A DNA stretch of 64,000 nt. Source: CAZSAL01 sp964604825 (lineage in GTDB: Bacteria; Elusimicrobiota; Elusimicrobia; 2-01-FULL-59-12). Where the stretch lies: NCBI GenBank assembly GCA_964604825.1, contig CAZSAL010000002.1, positions 1 to 64,000 on the forward strand, read 5' to 3'. The translations under genes and the position numbers were made by a program. Below are positions 1 to 8,363 of this stretch, in pieces (position 1 is the stretch's first letter; each line of letters begins with the position of its first letter). The notes below the pieces were generated by a model that searched no databases, had not been told where the DNA came from, and saw only the letters and a list, made by a program, of their open reading frames with translations.

Positions 1-2
1 CC

Positions 3-101
3 GCGGAGGATGACGACGGGGGGGCCCACGTCGTGAAGGTATTCAGGTACATGAATTTCATGGGTCCTCTGGTCCAGATTTTTAGCCTTCCGCTCCATTG
101 A
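3..101 (+). CDS. Possible 3' end of an upstream gene
   Basis: The third forward frame is open from the window edge to a TGA at 99-101, giving 32 codons ending ...I-F-S-L-P-L-H. The piece is too short for family assignment and could be chance. The only argument in its favour is that genes in this window are usually packed end to end on one strand. Confidence 0.15.
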   Translation, partial: AEDDDGGAHVVKVFRYMNFMGPLVQIFSLPLH

Positions 102-151
102 AACACCGCCGTATTCCCTTCATAATTTCTGTACGCGCGTCCGCGCGTTCT

Positions 152-2842
152 ATGAACAGGTTACTGCAACGCATTATCGCGCTTCTTCTCGTCTCCTGCC
201 TGGCCGCCGACGCCTCAATGGCGGGCCTGGCCGTCCAGACAGCAACGGCGAGTAATGGGTCTCGAGTCATGAGTCAGGAGTCACTCGGAACTGTCTTTGA
301 CGAGCAGGCGCTTGCGGCGAGGTTGCTGAGCAGTGAACGGCCTTCCTTCCGGGGAAAAACCTGGCAAAGTCTCTCCCGGCTGTTGCGGCGCTTTGGTGAA
401 CAAATTTTGTCCGAACCGAAGCAGGGCGAACCGGCGAGACCAGTCCACCAACCGTCCAACCCGTTAGAGCGCCGATTGGACCGCCGGTTCCCGTCCATCT
501 CTTTCCGAGGGATCAACGCTCTGAGTGACGAACACAAGAGAATAATTCGGGACGTTCTGGACGCCGTCAACCCGGAATACCTGGACAGAGTGCAACAGAT
601 TCGATTTGTCCCCTGGTACAGAGCCTGGTATTTATTCCTCGGGGTCGGAGGCTTTGCCATCCCCAAATTCGGAACAATGACTGTCACTGTTTTTCCATTA
701 TTGGGTCTCACCCGGAGGGTTTTCCTCCATGAGTTGGGGCATCTGCTATTCCACGAGGAGGATTCAGAGGCCATCCTGGAGCATTCCTGGGGCCGGGCGA
801 AAGACCGGCCGGGACTGCGCGTCCTCGGTTTTATCGAGCTGGCCGTGGCGGGATTTATCGCGGTCGGCTTTCTCAGCGGCCTCGTCACGCTCTTCATTCC
901 CGCGAACGATCCCTGGTTTTGGCCGGTTCTCGGATTATTTTTTATGGTCTCAGTTGCCTTATCCGGGAAGCTGGGCAACGGTTGGCTCCGCACGCTGGAA
1001 AACCTGTGGCGAAGAGAGGGATGGGTTTCGTATCCTACAAAATCAGAGGCGGTTCTGAATGGTTACGCCGCCACGTCTCCGGAGGAAACACTCGCTGAAG
1101 AATCAGTCCATGCCTTGCGTCCGGGAGCAAACGAATCTGATGAGATTGTGCGCAGGGTCCAGGAACGGATCGGACCGCTTCCCGACGTGAAACGCACCGT
1201 TTTCTCCATCACCTTTACGAAAGCCGTTCTGATTTCGGCGGGGATCCACCTGTTGGCGGCGGGAATCCTCATGGGATATTCCCCATTCATCGTGTGGGGC
1301 GGCGGATCGTTTCTTCTGCGCCTCGGGATTCTCGCGGCGATCACCTGGGCGCTTCTTTACCGCAAGGACCGGCAGCGGCGGCTGGTGGTATCTCCCGCGC
1401 GGCCGTCCCCGGCGCGGGCCGCGCGCAGGCAGGGATTTTATTCGCTCGTCCGCATCGTCACGTTCGTCCAGACACTCATCGGACTCTGGACCGTGCTTGT
1501 GATGCTTTTGAACCCGATGGCGTTGCCGAAGATCGGCGAGCAGATGACGGTCAATGCAAAGGACGCGGTGCACGCCGTTTTCAGTCCGCGGACCGAAAAT
1601 ACGCAGGCGGCGATACCAAAGAATCTTCCTCCAGGGTGGGACTTCCTGTCGAGTGAGGCGGCGCAAATTGCGGAAGTCCTGCCTCATCCGAAGCCCTCCC
1701 AGTCCGCCGCGTCCTCGCCCGCCAGAACTTATCACATACGGTTCGTTCACACAGATTCTTCTTCGGCGCACGGACAACGACCGGATACACGGACATTGAC
1801 GGAAGTTCCCGACAAAATAAAAGCTACTCTCCGTAAAGATTTAGACGGGGACGTTGAATGGACGATAGAAGGATGGGTTCAACGGGATAAAGTCGAAAGA
1901 ACATGGAGGCATAGTCTGCTGCACAAGTTGGGGATGGCGTTTAATAAGCAGGATTATGAAATTGATTTTTTAGTTCCATCGGGGGTCGGCGATAAGGCGT
2001 ACTTTTATCTTCCCCGGATACGGGGAACCAAGAAAGTTGACTCACGAGCCTTCGTAGTGGTTTCCGGAAGATCCCCTGAACCCGTCCTGATCAATGTGGG
2101 GTCCATTTATGATGCGCTGGCCCCCGTGTCAGCATATACTCTCAATATGGCCGCTGAGTACCATGTGTATCCCGTTGCCCCGGGACCGTTTCAAATCTAC
2201 ATCCCCGTGACACATCCGAAGCACAAAGACTTTGTATTGGAATGGATTAAAGTGCAATCAGGAGAAGGTATGGTCACAGGGGGGCTAAAACCTAGAAGAA
2301 CCTGGAAACCGTTAAACAGCCATGGGGTACCTTTGAGCAATGTCACGGTCTCCTTCTATTACGATCATCAAACCAGCGAGGTGGGCGAAGTGGAATTGAA
2401 AGGGGAAGCGAAAGCGGAATCCCGGACCATTCAGACACTTCCTCGGAGGTTCCAACCCATCGCGAGCCTGCTGAGTTCCGCTGTTGTGGAAGAGGTTGTT
2501 CACCTGCTCGTGGGGTATCCCGTGCGGGAGTGGGCCGCGCAGCTGCGCCGGCAGTGGCGAAATCTTTTTCACGGGGTGGCGGATCTGTACGAAGCGCCTG
2601 TCGAGCGCCAGGGCTGGTCGCTGATGTCGGGCCTGCCTGTCACCGCGCTCATGGCCGCGCTCTGGTGGGGATTGCTGGGAGCCTGCATCGCGGGCCAGGG
2701 CCCCGCTCATGCGCTGGGGATGATCCTGCTTTCGACGCTCGCGGCGGCTACCACCGCCCGGTTGGCTTCAGACCTTGGATGGCTGCGGGATCCAGCCCAC
2801 GAATGGCGCCTCGGCTGTAACCTGGTCAGCGCCTCCGCCTGA
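152..2842 (+). CDS. Secreted/membrane zincin metallopeptidase with QALA header
   Basis: An 896-residue protein. The ATG at 152 is preferred over the TTG at 98 because it places a signal peptide (M-N-R-L-L-Q-R-I-I-A-L-L-L ... A-S-M-A-G) exactly as in the large proteins at 48.9-60.1 kb. Residues 49-55 read F-D-E-Q-A-L-A, the header motif of those proteins. H-E-L-G-H at about 193-197 is a zincin HExxH motif, and Y-A-A-T-S-P-E-E-T-L-A-E near 305-316 resembles the downstream glutamate motif of ImmA/lethal-factor-type zincins, so the active site appears complete. Membrane segments lie near 222-248, 254-272, 349-403 and 433-452, and a hydrophobic pair near 829-868. The 500-800 stretch is soluble and unrecognised. 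Substrate unknown; peptidase activity is inferred from motifs only. Confidence 0.8.
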   Translation: MNRLLQRIIALLLVSCLAADASMAGLAVQTATASNGSRVMSQESLGTVFDEQALAARLLSSERPSFRGKTWQSLSRLLRRFGEQILSEPKQGEPARPVHQPSNPLERRLDRRFPSISFRGINALSDEHKRIIRDVLDAVNPEYLDRVQQIRFVPWYRAWYLFLGVGGFAIPKFGTMTVTVFPLLGLTRRVFLHELGHLLFHEEDSEAILEHSWGRAKDRPGLRVLGFIELAVAGFIAVGFLSGLVTLFIPANDPWFWPVLGLFFMVSVALSGKLGNGWLRTLENLWRREGWVSYPTKSEAVLNGYAATSPEETLAEESVHALRPGANESDEIVRRVQERIGPLPDVKRTVFSITFTKAVLISAGIHLLAAGILMGYSPFIVWGGGSFLLRLGILAAITWALLYRKDRQRRLVVSPARPSPARAARRQGFYSLVRIVTFVQTLIGLWTVLVMLLNPMALPKIGEQMTVNAKDAVHAVFSPRTENTQAAIPKNLPPGWDFLSSEAAQIAEVLPHPKPSQSAASSPARTYHIRFVHTDSSSAHGQRPDTRTLTEVPDKIKATLRKDLDGDVEWTIEGWVQRDKVERTWRHSLLHKLGMAFNKQDYEIDFLVPSGVGDKAYFYLPRIRGTKKVDSRAFVVVSGRSPEPVLINVGSIYDALAPVSAYTLNMAAEYHVYPVAPGPFQIYIPVTHPKHKDFVLEWIKVQSGEGMVTGGLKPRRTWKPLNSHGVPLSNVTVSFYYDHQTSEVGEVELKGEAKAESRTIQTLPRRFQPIASLLSSAVVEEVVHLLVGYPVREWAAQLRRQWRNLFHGVADLYEAPVERQGWSLMSGLPVTALMAALWWGLLGACIAGQGPAHALGMILLSTLAAATTARLASDLGWLRDPAHEWRLGCNLVSASA
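428..490. repeat. GC-rich inverted repeat inside the zincin gene
   Basis: GAACCGGCG (428-436) and CGCCGGTTC (482-490) form a perfect 9-bp inverted repeat around 45 bp, with a smaller inner pair (TCCAA/TTGGA). The reading frame continues through it, encoding a Pro/Arg-rich segment (G-E-P-A-R-P-V-H-Q-P...). The GAACCGG core recurs in the copA palindrome at 40514-40591. Confidence 0.45.
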
Positions 2843-2848
2843 ATCTAT

Positions 2849-3178
2849 ATGAGAATCTGGGATCTGCCTCCGAAAGTTCTTTGCCGGCAGCATTTGCTGG
2901 CTGAGCACCGCGAACTACACGCGGTCTGGTCGGTCATCACCCGAAAAAAGAAGGGGTATTCCCGCCATCCCGAGACCCTGCGCTGGTTTGGACATCTGCG
3001 CGCGCTATTCCTCCGGCATAAAGCGCTGGTCAAAGAGATGCGGGCGCGGGGATATCTTCATCGCAGTCCGCTTGATCCCCGGAAGGCCACGGGAAGTGCA
3101 ATCCAGCGCAGCAAGGTCGATTCTTTATCTGAACAGCGTGGTATTCTTCGCGCCAAAAAATGCAGCTGCCGTGTCTGA
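2849..3178 (+). CDS. Pyrimidine dimer DNA glycosylase (T4 endonuclease V-like)
   Basis: 109 residues beginning M-R-I-W-D-L-P-P and carrying H-L-L-A-E-H-R-E-L-H, which matches the N-terminal helix of the PF03013 family. Glu22 corresponds to the catalytic glutamate of T4 endonuclease V (Glu23). G-Y-S-R-H-P-E-T-L-R-W is another family hallmark. The family cleaves the glycosidic bond at UV-induced cyclobutane pyrimidine dimers and nicks the abasic site, acting in the cytoplasm. Length is normal for the bacterial branch. The gene starts 6 bp after the zincin stop, with no obvious Shine-Dalgarno, so it may be read from the same transcript. Confidence 0.8.
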   Translation: MRIWDLPPKVLCRQHLLAEHRELHAVWSVITRKKKGYSRHPETLRWFGHLRALFLRHKALVKEMRARGYLHRSPLDPRKATGSAIQRSKVDSLSEQRGILRAKKCSCRV

Positions 3179-3243
3179 TAATTGAATGAAAATTGCCTGC
3201 CGTCAGATAGAATATTTCAGAAACTCACAGGAGGTAAATCGTT

Positions 3244-3429
3244 ATGGCTAAAACTGTAATTCAGGCTGTGAAAAACGGCCCGTACGTTGTTACCGGCGAA
3301 ATTGAACTCAAGGATGGCGACGGCAAGATTATACCGACCAAGGCGGCATGCGCTCTTTGCCGCTGCGGGCAGTCCGCGAGCAAGCCGTTCTGCGACGGCA
3401 CGCACGCCAAGGTAGGATTTAAAGCATAG
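3244..3429 (+). CDS. CDGSH iron-sulfur domain protein
   Basis: 61 residues consisting of one CDGSH-type zinc-finger-like domain. The motif C-R-C-G-Q-S-A-S-K-P-F-C-D-G-T-H (about 39-54) supplies the three cysteines and one histidine that bind a 2Fe-2S cluster in the mitoNEET family. The role in free-living bacteria is usually redox or iron-sulfur transfer. A strong Shine-Dalgarno (AGGAGG at 3229-3234) precedes the ATG. It sits 10 bp upstream of the DUF72 gene, probably in one transcript. Confidence 0.88.
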   Translation: MAKTVIQAVKNGPYVVTGEIELKDGDGKIIPTKAACALCRCGQSASKPFCDGTHAKVGFKA

Positions 3430-3439
3430 CCGATAAAAT

Positions 3440-4186
3440 ATGGGAAGGCTGTGGGTTGGAACAAGCGGGTGGCTCTATCCGGAGTGGTACGGAATAGTTT
3501 ATCCCGGCCGGCCGAAGAAGGATGAAGCCTTCACTCTTTACCGAAAGCGTTTCGACAGCGTGGAATTAAATTCCACTTTTTATCATTTCCCTCAGAAGTC
3601 CACGGTTGAAAAGTGGGAAGCGCTTGGCGGCGAAGATTTCACCTGGTCGGTCAAAGCCTGGCGCTGGCTGACGCATATCAAGTGCCTGAAGGCCCCTGCC
3701 TCGGACTTCAATTCATTTTTTTCGCGGACAGCACCGCTCACTGAACGAAAGGGTGTTGTCCTTTTTCAGCTTCCTCCATCCATGAAGCAGGATCTGCAAA
3801 GGCTGGAATCCTTCCTGAAAAAAGTCCGGGATCGCGTGCGGGTCGCGGTCGAATTCCGCCACAACTCATGGTTTGCGCCAGACACTTACGAGGTCCTTAG
3901 AAGCTCTGGCGCGGCGCTTGTCGGAGTGGACGCTCCGGGGATAACGCGGGTGCTGGACGTGCGCACCGCGCCCTTCGCCTATTTCCGGCTGCACGGATCA
4001 AGCCAGTGGTATTCGCATAACTATTCGAAAAAGGAACTGGAAGTTTTCGCGAAGGCGGCAGCGCGGCATCTTAAGGAAGGAGACGTTTACGTTTACTTTG
4101 ATAACACCGCAGGCGGCGACGCGTTTCATAACGCCGAAACCCTGCGTGAGATTCTTAAGAAATCGGTTCACCGGCGCAAATCATGA
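3440..4186 (+). CDS. DUF72 family TIM-barrel protein (YecE-like)
   Basis: 248 residues. The start M-G-R-L-W-V-G-T-S-G-W-L-Y-P-E-W, the S-V-E-L-N-S-T-F-Y motif (about 45-53), V-A-V-E-F-R-H-N-S-W and the late Y-V-Y-F-D-N-T-A-G-G-D-A are the standard landmarks of DUF72. The family has a TIM-barrel fold; its biochemical activity is not established. The gene overlaps the next one by 4 bp (ATGA), indicating translational coupling. Length is typical. Confidence 0.88.
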   Translation: MGRLWVGTSGWLYPEWYGIVYPGRPKKDEAFTLYRKRFDSVELNSTFYHFPQKSTVEKWEALGGEDFTWSVKAWRWLTHIKCLKAPASDFNSFFSRTAPLTERKGVVLFQLPPSMKQDLQRLESFLKKVRDRVRVAVEFRHNSWFAPDTYEVLRSSGAALVGVDAPGITRVLDVRTAPFAYFRLHGSSQWYSHNYSKKELEVFAKAAARHLKEGDVYVYFDNTAGGDAFHNAETLREILKKSVHRRKS

Positions 4187-4641
4187 TCGGAAAAATTATT
4201 TCCAGCGGGCAGACAGGCGTGGACCGGGCCGCACTTGATTTCGCCCTGGAGCGCGGCATTCCCTGCGGCGGGTCCTGCCCGAAAGGGCGCCTTGCTGAAG
4301 ACGGGAGCATCCCCTCCAGATATCCGCTTGTTGAAACGGCCTCGAACCGTTATGCTGAGCGCACTGAAAAGAATGTGGAGACTTCCGACGGCACGCTGAT
4401 CCTTTATTTCGGAATTCTAAAAGGCGGGACGCTCTATACGCGGGAATATTGTGAGAAAGTAAAAAAGCCTTTTTTTGAGATCGACCTTACACGAATTGAA
4501 CCTGATGTGAAGAAAAGGTTTGCGGCGTGGGCGAAAGCGAATGAAATCCGTACCTTGAACATAGCCGGTCCGCGCGAAAGCCAGTCCCCGGGTGCCCATG
4601 CGGCAGCCAGAACCATCCTGGAGTTCCTTTATTCCGATTGA
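4183..4641 (+). CDS. Putative molybdenum cofactor carrier-like (SLOG-type) protein
   Basis: 152 residues. I-I-S-S-G-Q-T-G-V-D-R-A-A-L-D at the N-terminus is the nucleotide-binding loop of the putative MoCo carrier family (PF12694), related to LOG/SLOG Rossmann-like proteins. T-L-I-L-Y-F-G and L-N-I-A-G-P-R-E-S fit the same fold. A MoCo role is only a family label, since no molybdoenzyme or MoCo biosynthesis gene is visible nearby; nucleotide binding is the safer statement. Coupled to the DUF72 gene by ATGA overlap. Confidence 0.75.
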   Translation: MIGKIISSGQTGVDRAALDFALERGIPCGGSCPKGRLAEDGSIPSRYPLVETASNRYAERTEKNVETSDGTLILYFGILKGGTLYTREYCEKVKKPFFEIDLTRIEPDVKKRFAAWAKANEIRTLNIAGPRESQSPGAHAAARTILEFLYSD

Positions 4642-4662
4642 AACGCAGCCGCCTTCCGGTCT

Positions 4663-5918
4663 TCACGGGACATAAGTCAGCCAGAGGATTCCCAATCCCA
4701 TCGTCAGAAAAGTTAACGGCAGCCCCAGCCGGAAGTAGTCGCGGAAACCGATGTGCGCCTCCGGGCTCGCGCGTTCCACAACGATGATGTTCGCGACCGA
4801 TCCGGTGATCGTCAGATTTCCGGCCAGGGTGCTCGCCATGGCCAGCGCCAGCCAGCCGGTCTGCGGATCGGGGAAGCCTGGCATCAGCGATTTAAGAAGC
4901 ACGGTGGCGGGGACATTGCTCACGATGTTCGACAGAACGGCGGTCAAGGCGGAAAAAAGCCAGAGCCGCTGGAGCTTCCAGGCAATGAATAACCTCAGCA
5001 GCATCGAGCTTAATCCGGCGCGCTCGATCCCGCCCATGATGATGAACAGCCCGATGAAGAAAACAAGAAGGCCCCAATCCACTTCGTCGTAGACCCGCCG
5101 TGGATCAACGCTGCGCGTAATCAACAAGAGCGCCGCGCCGACGGCGGCGGCGATCGCCGCCGGCACTCCTATCAGGAACCCGGTCAGGACCAGGACCAGG
5201 ACGAGTACCGGCTTGGGAGTACAGCAGGTATTTTCCGGTTCGTATTTGCCTCCGGATTCCGGCGCGCGCGGCTCCGGCGGGCGGCGGAAATACATCCAGT
5301 GCACCAGCAGCCAATTGATTCCTAGGCCCCCCAGAGCGATCGGACCCAGGCGAACCAGGAATCTCACATACGATATCCCCGAAAGCGANNNNNNNNNNTG
5401 CCGATGATCATGTTCTGCGGGTTGCCGGTGATGGTCGCGACGCTGCCGATATTGGAGGCGGTGGCGGTCGCCAGAAGATAAGGAACCGGATTCAAACCCA
5501 GCCGGCGGGTGAGCTTCAAAACAAAAGGCGTCATCACCAGGCAAACGATATCATTCACCAGAAACGCCGACAGAATGCCGCTGGTTAAAATGACGGCGGG
5601 CAGCAAATGATGTTTCCGGATTCGCAGGACCACATGCCCCGCCACCCAGTCAAAAAATCCTCCCAGGTGCAGATAGCCGACGATCAGCATCATCGAAAAC
5701 AACAGGACGATCGTCGGGAAGTTTATGAACGTGAGCGCTTCCTGCGCGCTCATGATGCGGCAAGCCACCATGGCGACCGCACCGATGATCGCCGCTCCCG
5801 GGCGGTCGATTTTGAGCCCGGGGAATTTCCCCAGCGCAAACACGAAGTAGCTGGCGGTAAAGATGCCGAATGCGGTGAGGATATGGGTATCCGAAAGGAT
5901 CGCTGAATTGAAGGACAT
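4663..5918 (-). CDS. ArsB/NhaD/CitMHS-type anion or cation transporter (interrupted by assembly gap)
   Basis: Two pieces of one membrane transporter separated by ten Ns. The N-terminal part (5918-5399) has N-D-I-V-C-L-V-M-T-P-F and T-I-T-G-N-P-Q-N-M-I-I-G, typical of the ArsB/NhaD superfamily half-repeat. The C-terminal part (5388-4663) resumes with S-L-S-G-I-S-Y-V-R-F and contains the second half, including P-A-T-V-L-L-K-S-L-M and A-N-I-I-V-V-E-R-A. The parts are in different frames only because the N run has an arbitrary length; in homologues I-I-G is followed directly by S-x-S-G-I-S-Y, so little or nothing is missing. About ten membrane segments. Substrate (arsenite, Na+/H+, dicarboxylate or sulfate) cannot be decided. 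Confidence 0.75.
5389..5398. other. Assembly gap of ten Ns
   Basis: Ten consecutive undetermined bases inside the ArsB-like gene. A fixed short N run is characteristic of a scaffolding placeholder, so its length should not be taken literally. Confidence 0.98.
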
Positions 5919-6019
5919 GTTCCGTGATGATTCCGTCTCCCATATTTTACACGATCTGCCGGAACTGGTGATTAGATTTCAGGATCAATTGATTTTGCCA
6001 ATCCGAAGCAGTTTCCTGT

Positions 6020-6850
6020 CTAAACAATGATGCGCGGATAGATTTTAGATGTGATAGACAGCAGGACGAGAAACACCACGCCAAGAACCGCGAAATCTGT
6101 GCCGAATCCGTAAACGCTCTGTCCCCCATAAATCATCAGCCCGCGCAGGGCGTCGACCAGATAGGTCAGCGGGTTCAGCCGCGACACAATGCGCAGCCAG
6201 TGCGGCATCAATTCCAGCGGATAGATGGCGCTCGAGGCGAAAAAAAGCGGCATGGTCAACAATTGCCCGATACCCAGGAAGCGTTCCCGCGTCTTGACTA
6301 CGCAGGCAATGAGGAGGGAAAAAGTCGCGAAGATCGCAGAGCCTGCCAGCACTGCGGCCAGAACGCCTAGAAGGGAAGCCGCATTGATCTGGAGCTTGAT
6401 CCTCATAATAAATACGACCGCGTAAACGATCACGGCCTGCGACAATCCCCGCACGCCTGCGGAAATCGCCTTTCCCATAACCAGGGAAGACCGGTAAGCC
6501 GGACTGACCAGCATTTTATGTACGATTCCCAGATCGCGTTCCCAGATGACCGCGATGCCGTAAAAAATCGCGCTGAAAAGGATACTCTGCGCCAGGATGC
6601 CCGGCGACATGAACGCTGTATAGCTGATGCGCCCGGTGGGAATGCCGTGTACGCGCTCGAATACCTGGCCGAAAACCATAAGCCATAAAACCGGCTGGGC
6701 GGCCCGGCTGAACAGCTCCGTGGGGTCGCGCGCGATTTTGCGGAGTTCCGTGTCGACAATCGCCAGGCTCTGGCGAATGAAAGCCATGACTCCGGATTTT
6801 ATGATGTTGTCAGCCGCGCTGGCGGATGGATTTTCGTCTTGCCCGGACAT
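6020..6850 (-). CDS. ABC-2 type transporter permease
   Basis: 276 residues with about six membrane segments in its last 230 residues and the ABC-2 pattern of a cytosolic N-terminus (L-R-K-I-A-R-D-P-T-E-L) and a late S-A-I-Y-P-L-E-L-M-P-H-W-L. The ATG at 6850 is chosen because GAAGGAG lies 7 bp upstream; an in-frame ATG further up lies deep in the ATPase gene and has no such site. Paired with the ATPase at 6810-7652, whose end it overlaps by 41 bp. DrrB/NodJ-like exporters of this type move hydrophobic drugs or lipid-linked glycans; the substrate is unknown here. Confidence 0.85.
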   Translation of the reverse strand: MSGQDENPSASAADNIIKSGVMAFIRQSLAIVDTELRKIARDPTELFSRAAQPVLWLMVFGQVFERVHGIPTGRISYTAFMSPGILAQSILFSAIFYGIAVIWERDLGIVHKMLVSPAYRSSLVMGKAISAGVRGLSQAVIVYAVVFIMRIKLQINAASLLGVLAAVLAGSAIFATFSLLIACVVKTRERFLGIGQLLTMPLFFASSAIYPLELMPHWLRIVSRLNPLTYLVDALRGLMIYGGQSVYGFGTDFAVLGVVFLVLLSITSKIYPRIIV

Positions 6851-7652
6851 GACGGTATTCTCCTTCTTCTTCCTCAATGGTTTCGCCGCAGAATTTAACA
6901 AACGCATCGTCAAGATCAGCTTCCGGTCCCACCGCGGCCTTGATTGCCGCGGGAGTTCCGGTAACGACGATTTTCCCGTGATGCATCAACGCCAGACCGT
7001 CGCAGAGGACGTCCGCTTCTTCCATATCATGAGTGGTCAGAAGCACGGTAAGACCCAGTTCCTTCCGTAAACCTATCAGGCGGTCCCAGACGGCATGACG
7101 CGCCATGGGGTCCAGCCCGATGGTGGGCTCGTCAAGAAAAATCACATCCGGGCGATGAAGCAGGGCCTGGGCGATTTCCAGTCTGCGGATCATTCCTCCG
7201 GAATAAGTCTGCACCACCTTGCCCGCGAATTCCTCAAGATCCATGAACCGCAGAGCCTCGCGTATGCGGCCGGCGCGTTCACTGCGCGGCATGCTGTAAA
7301 GCCTGGCGGAGAGAGTCATGTTTTCTTCGGCGGTCAACGCCCCGTCTGCGGAAAGGAGCTGGGGGACATAGCCAATATGACGGCGTACCTGCACGGGATC
7401 TACACTGACGTCAAAGCCGGCGACAAAAGCTGAACCGGAACTGGGCGGCAGCAGGGTGGTGAGCATTTTTATCGTAGTGGTTTTTCCCGCTCCATTCGGG
7501 CCAAGCAGGCCGAATATTTCGCCGCTCGGGATTTCCAGGCCCAGGTGATCCACGGCTGCGAGAGAACCATAATAACGGGTAAGCTGAGACGTCCGTACGG
7601 CATATCTGCTCAAATCGACGGAAGAATCACTCATAATCCTTATTATACTCAT
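6810..7652 (-). CDS. ABC transporter ATP-binding protein (DrrA-like)
   Basis: 280 residues. Walker A G-P-N-G-A-G-K-T-T, signature Y-S-G-G-M and Walker B V-I-F-L-D-E-P-T are all intact, and the extended C-terminus fits the DrrA/CcmA-type ATPases that energise ABC-2 permeases. The downstream permease overlaps this gene by 41 bp. A second ATG at 7634 is possible; neither start has a convincing ribosome site. The 5' end lies only 18 bp from the divergent isochorismatase gene, so their promoters must overlap coding sequence or each other. Confidence 0.87.
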   Translation of the reverse strand: MSIIRIMSDSSVDLSRYAVRTSQLTRYYGSLAAVDHLGLEIPSGEIFGLLGPNGAGKTTTIKMLTTLLPPSSGSAFVAGFDVSVDPVQVRRHIGYVPQLLSADGALTAEENMTLSARLYSMPRSERAGRIREALRFMDLEEFAGKVVQTYSGGMIRRLEIAQALLHRPDVIFLDEPTIGLDPMARHAVWDRLIGLRKELGLTVLLTTHDMEEADVLCDGLALMHHGKIVVTGTPAAIKAAVGPEADLDDAFVKFCGETIEEEEGEYRHVRARRKSIRQRG

Positions 7653-7670
7653 GATGCTAAAATATTGGTT

Positions 7671-8270
7671 GTGGCACCCTTAAATATCGATCCATTGAAA
7701 ACGGCGCTGGTGGTAATGGACCTGCAGGAGATGATGCGCGGCAGGCCTTCCGCGCCGCACGGCCCCAAGCAGGTATTCGATCAGGCCGCAAAACTTCTGG
7801 CTTCCTTCCGGGCGCACGGGGCTTTCGTGGTGCTGGTGAAAATAGGCTACAGCTCTGACGCGAAGGATCGCCTGAGCCCTCTCTGCGATGCACCTTTAGG
7901 AAAGGCCGGTCCCATGCCTGCAGACTCGCTTGCCCTGGTCCCGGAGCTGAACGTCCAGCCTTCGGATTATCAAATTGCCAAAAAGCAATGGGGCGCTTTT
8001 TATGGTACTGACTTGGATTTACAGTTGCGCCGCAGGGGCATGAAGACGCTTGTGCTTACCGGCATCTCAACGGCATTTGTAGTGGAAAGCACGGCGCGCG
8101 ACGCCTACGAGCGCGGATATAACCAGATTTTTGCAGAAGACGCCATGACCGCCATGACCGCCGAAGAGCACAATACGGCGGTCACGCGCATCTTCCCGAG
8201 GATCGGCCTTGTCCGCTCCACTGCGGAAATCTGCAACGCTTTCCAGGCCGCTCTTTCTCAATCAGCCTGA
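7671..8270 (+). CDS. Isochorismatase-like hydrolase lacking the usual cysteine
   Basis: About 199 residues of the isochorismatase/cysteine hydrolase fold. T-A-L-V-V-M-D-L-Q places the conserved aspartate near residue 14, and I-A-K-K-Q-W-G-A-F gives the conserved lysine. At the nucleophile position, where many members read N-x-C-V-E-S-T, this protein reads T-A-F-V-V-E-S-T-A-R-D-A-Y-E-R-G-Y, so cysteine is replaced by valine. Members without cysteine include isochorismatase proper and the YecD branch, so loss does not by itself mean inactivity. No ATG exists in frame before the core; GTG 7671 or TTG 7665 are the likely starts, which lowers confidence in the exact 5' end. Confidence 0.75.
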   Translation: MAPLNIDPLKTALVVMDLQEMMRGRPSAPHGPKQVFDQAAKLLASFRAHGAFVVLVKIGYSSDAKDRLSPLCDAPLGKAGPMPADSLALVPELNVQPSDYQIAKKQWGAFYGTDLDLQLRRRGMKTLVLTGISTAFVVESTARDAYERGYNQIFAEDAMTAMTAEEHNTAVTRIFPRIGLVRSTAEICNAFQAALSQSA

Positions 8271-8363
8271 CCGCCCAAAATCTTCCTACGGAATTTCAGT
8301 TTTTGCTAATCTGTAGACTGTGCCTATCGTTTTGCGTCAAAGAACTATCATCGAGGTGATTCG

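Noticed and set aside
1103..1777. Long open frame on the minus strand (about 224 codons)
   Set aside because: Very Arg/Pro-rich translation opposite the zincin gene; a GC-driven shadow without domain or ribosome site.
7545..7670. N-terminal extension of the isochorismatase-like gene
   Set aside because: It would overlap the start of the divergent ATPase gene and adds no conserved sequence; the family begins right at the core.
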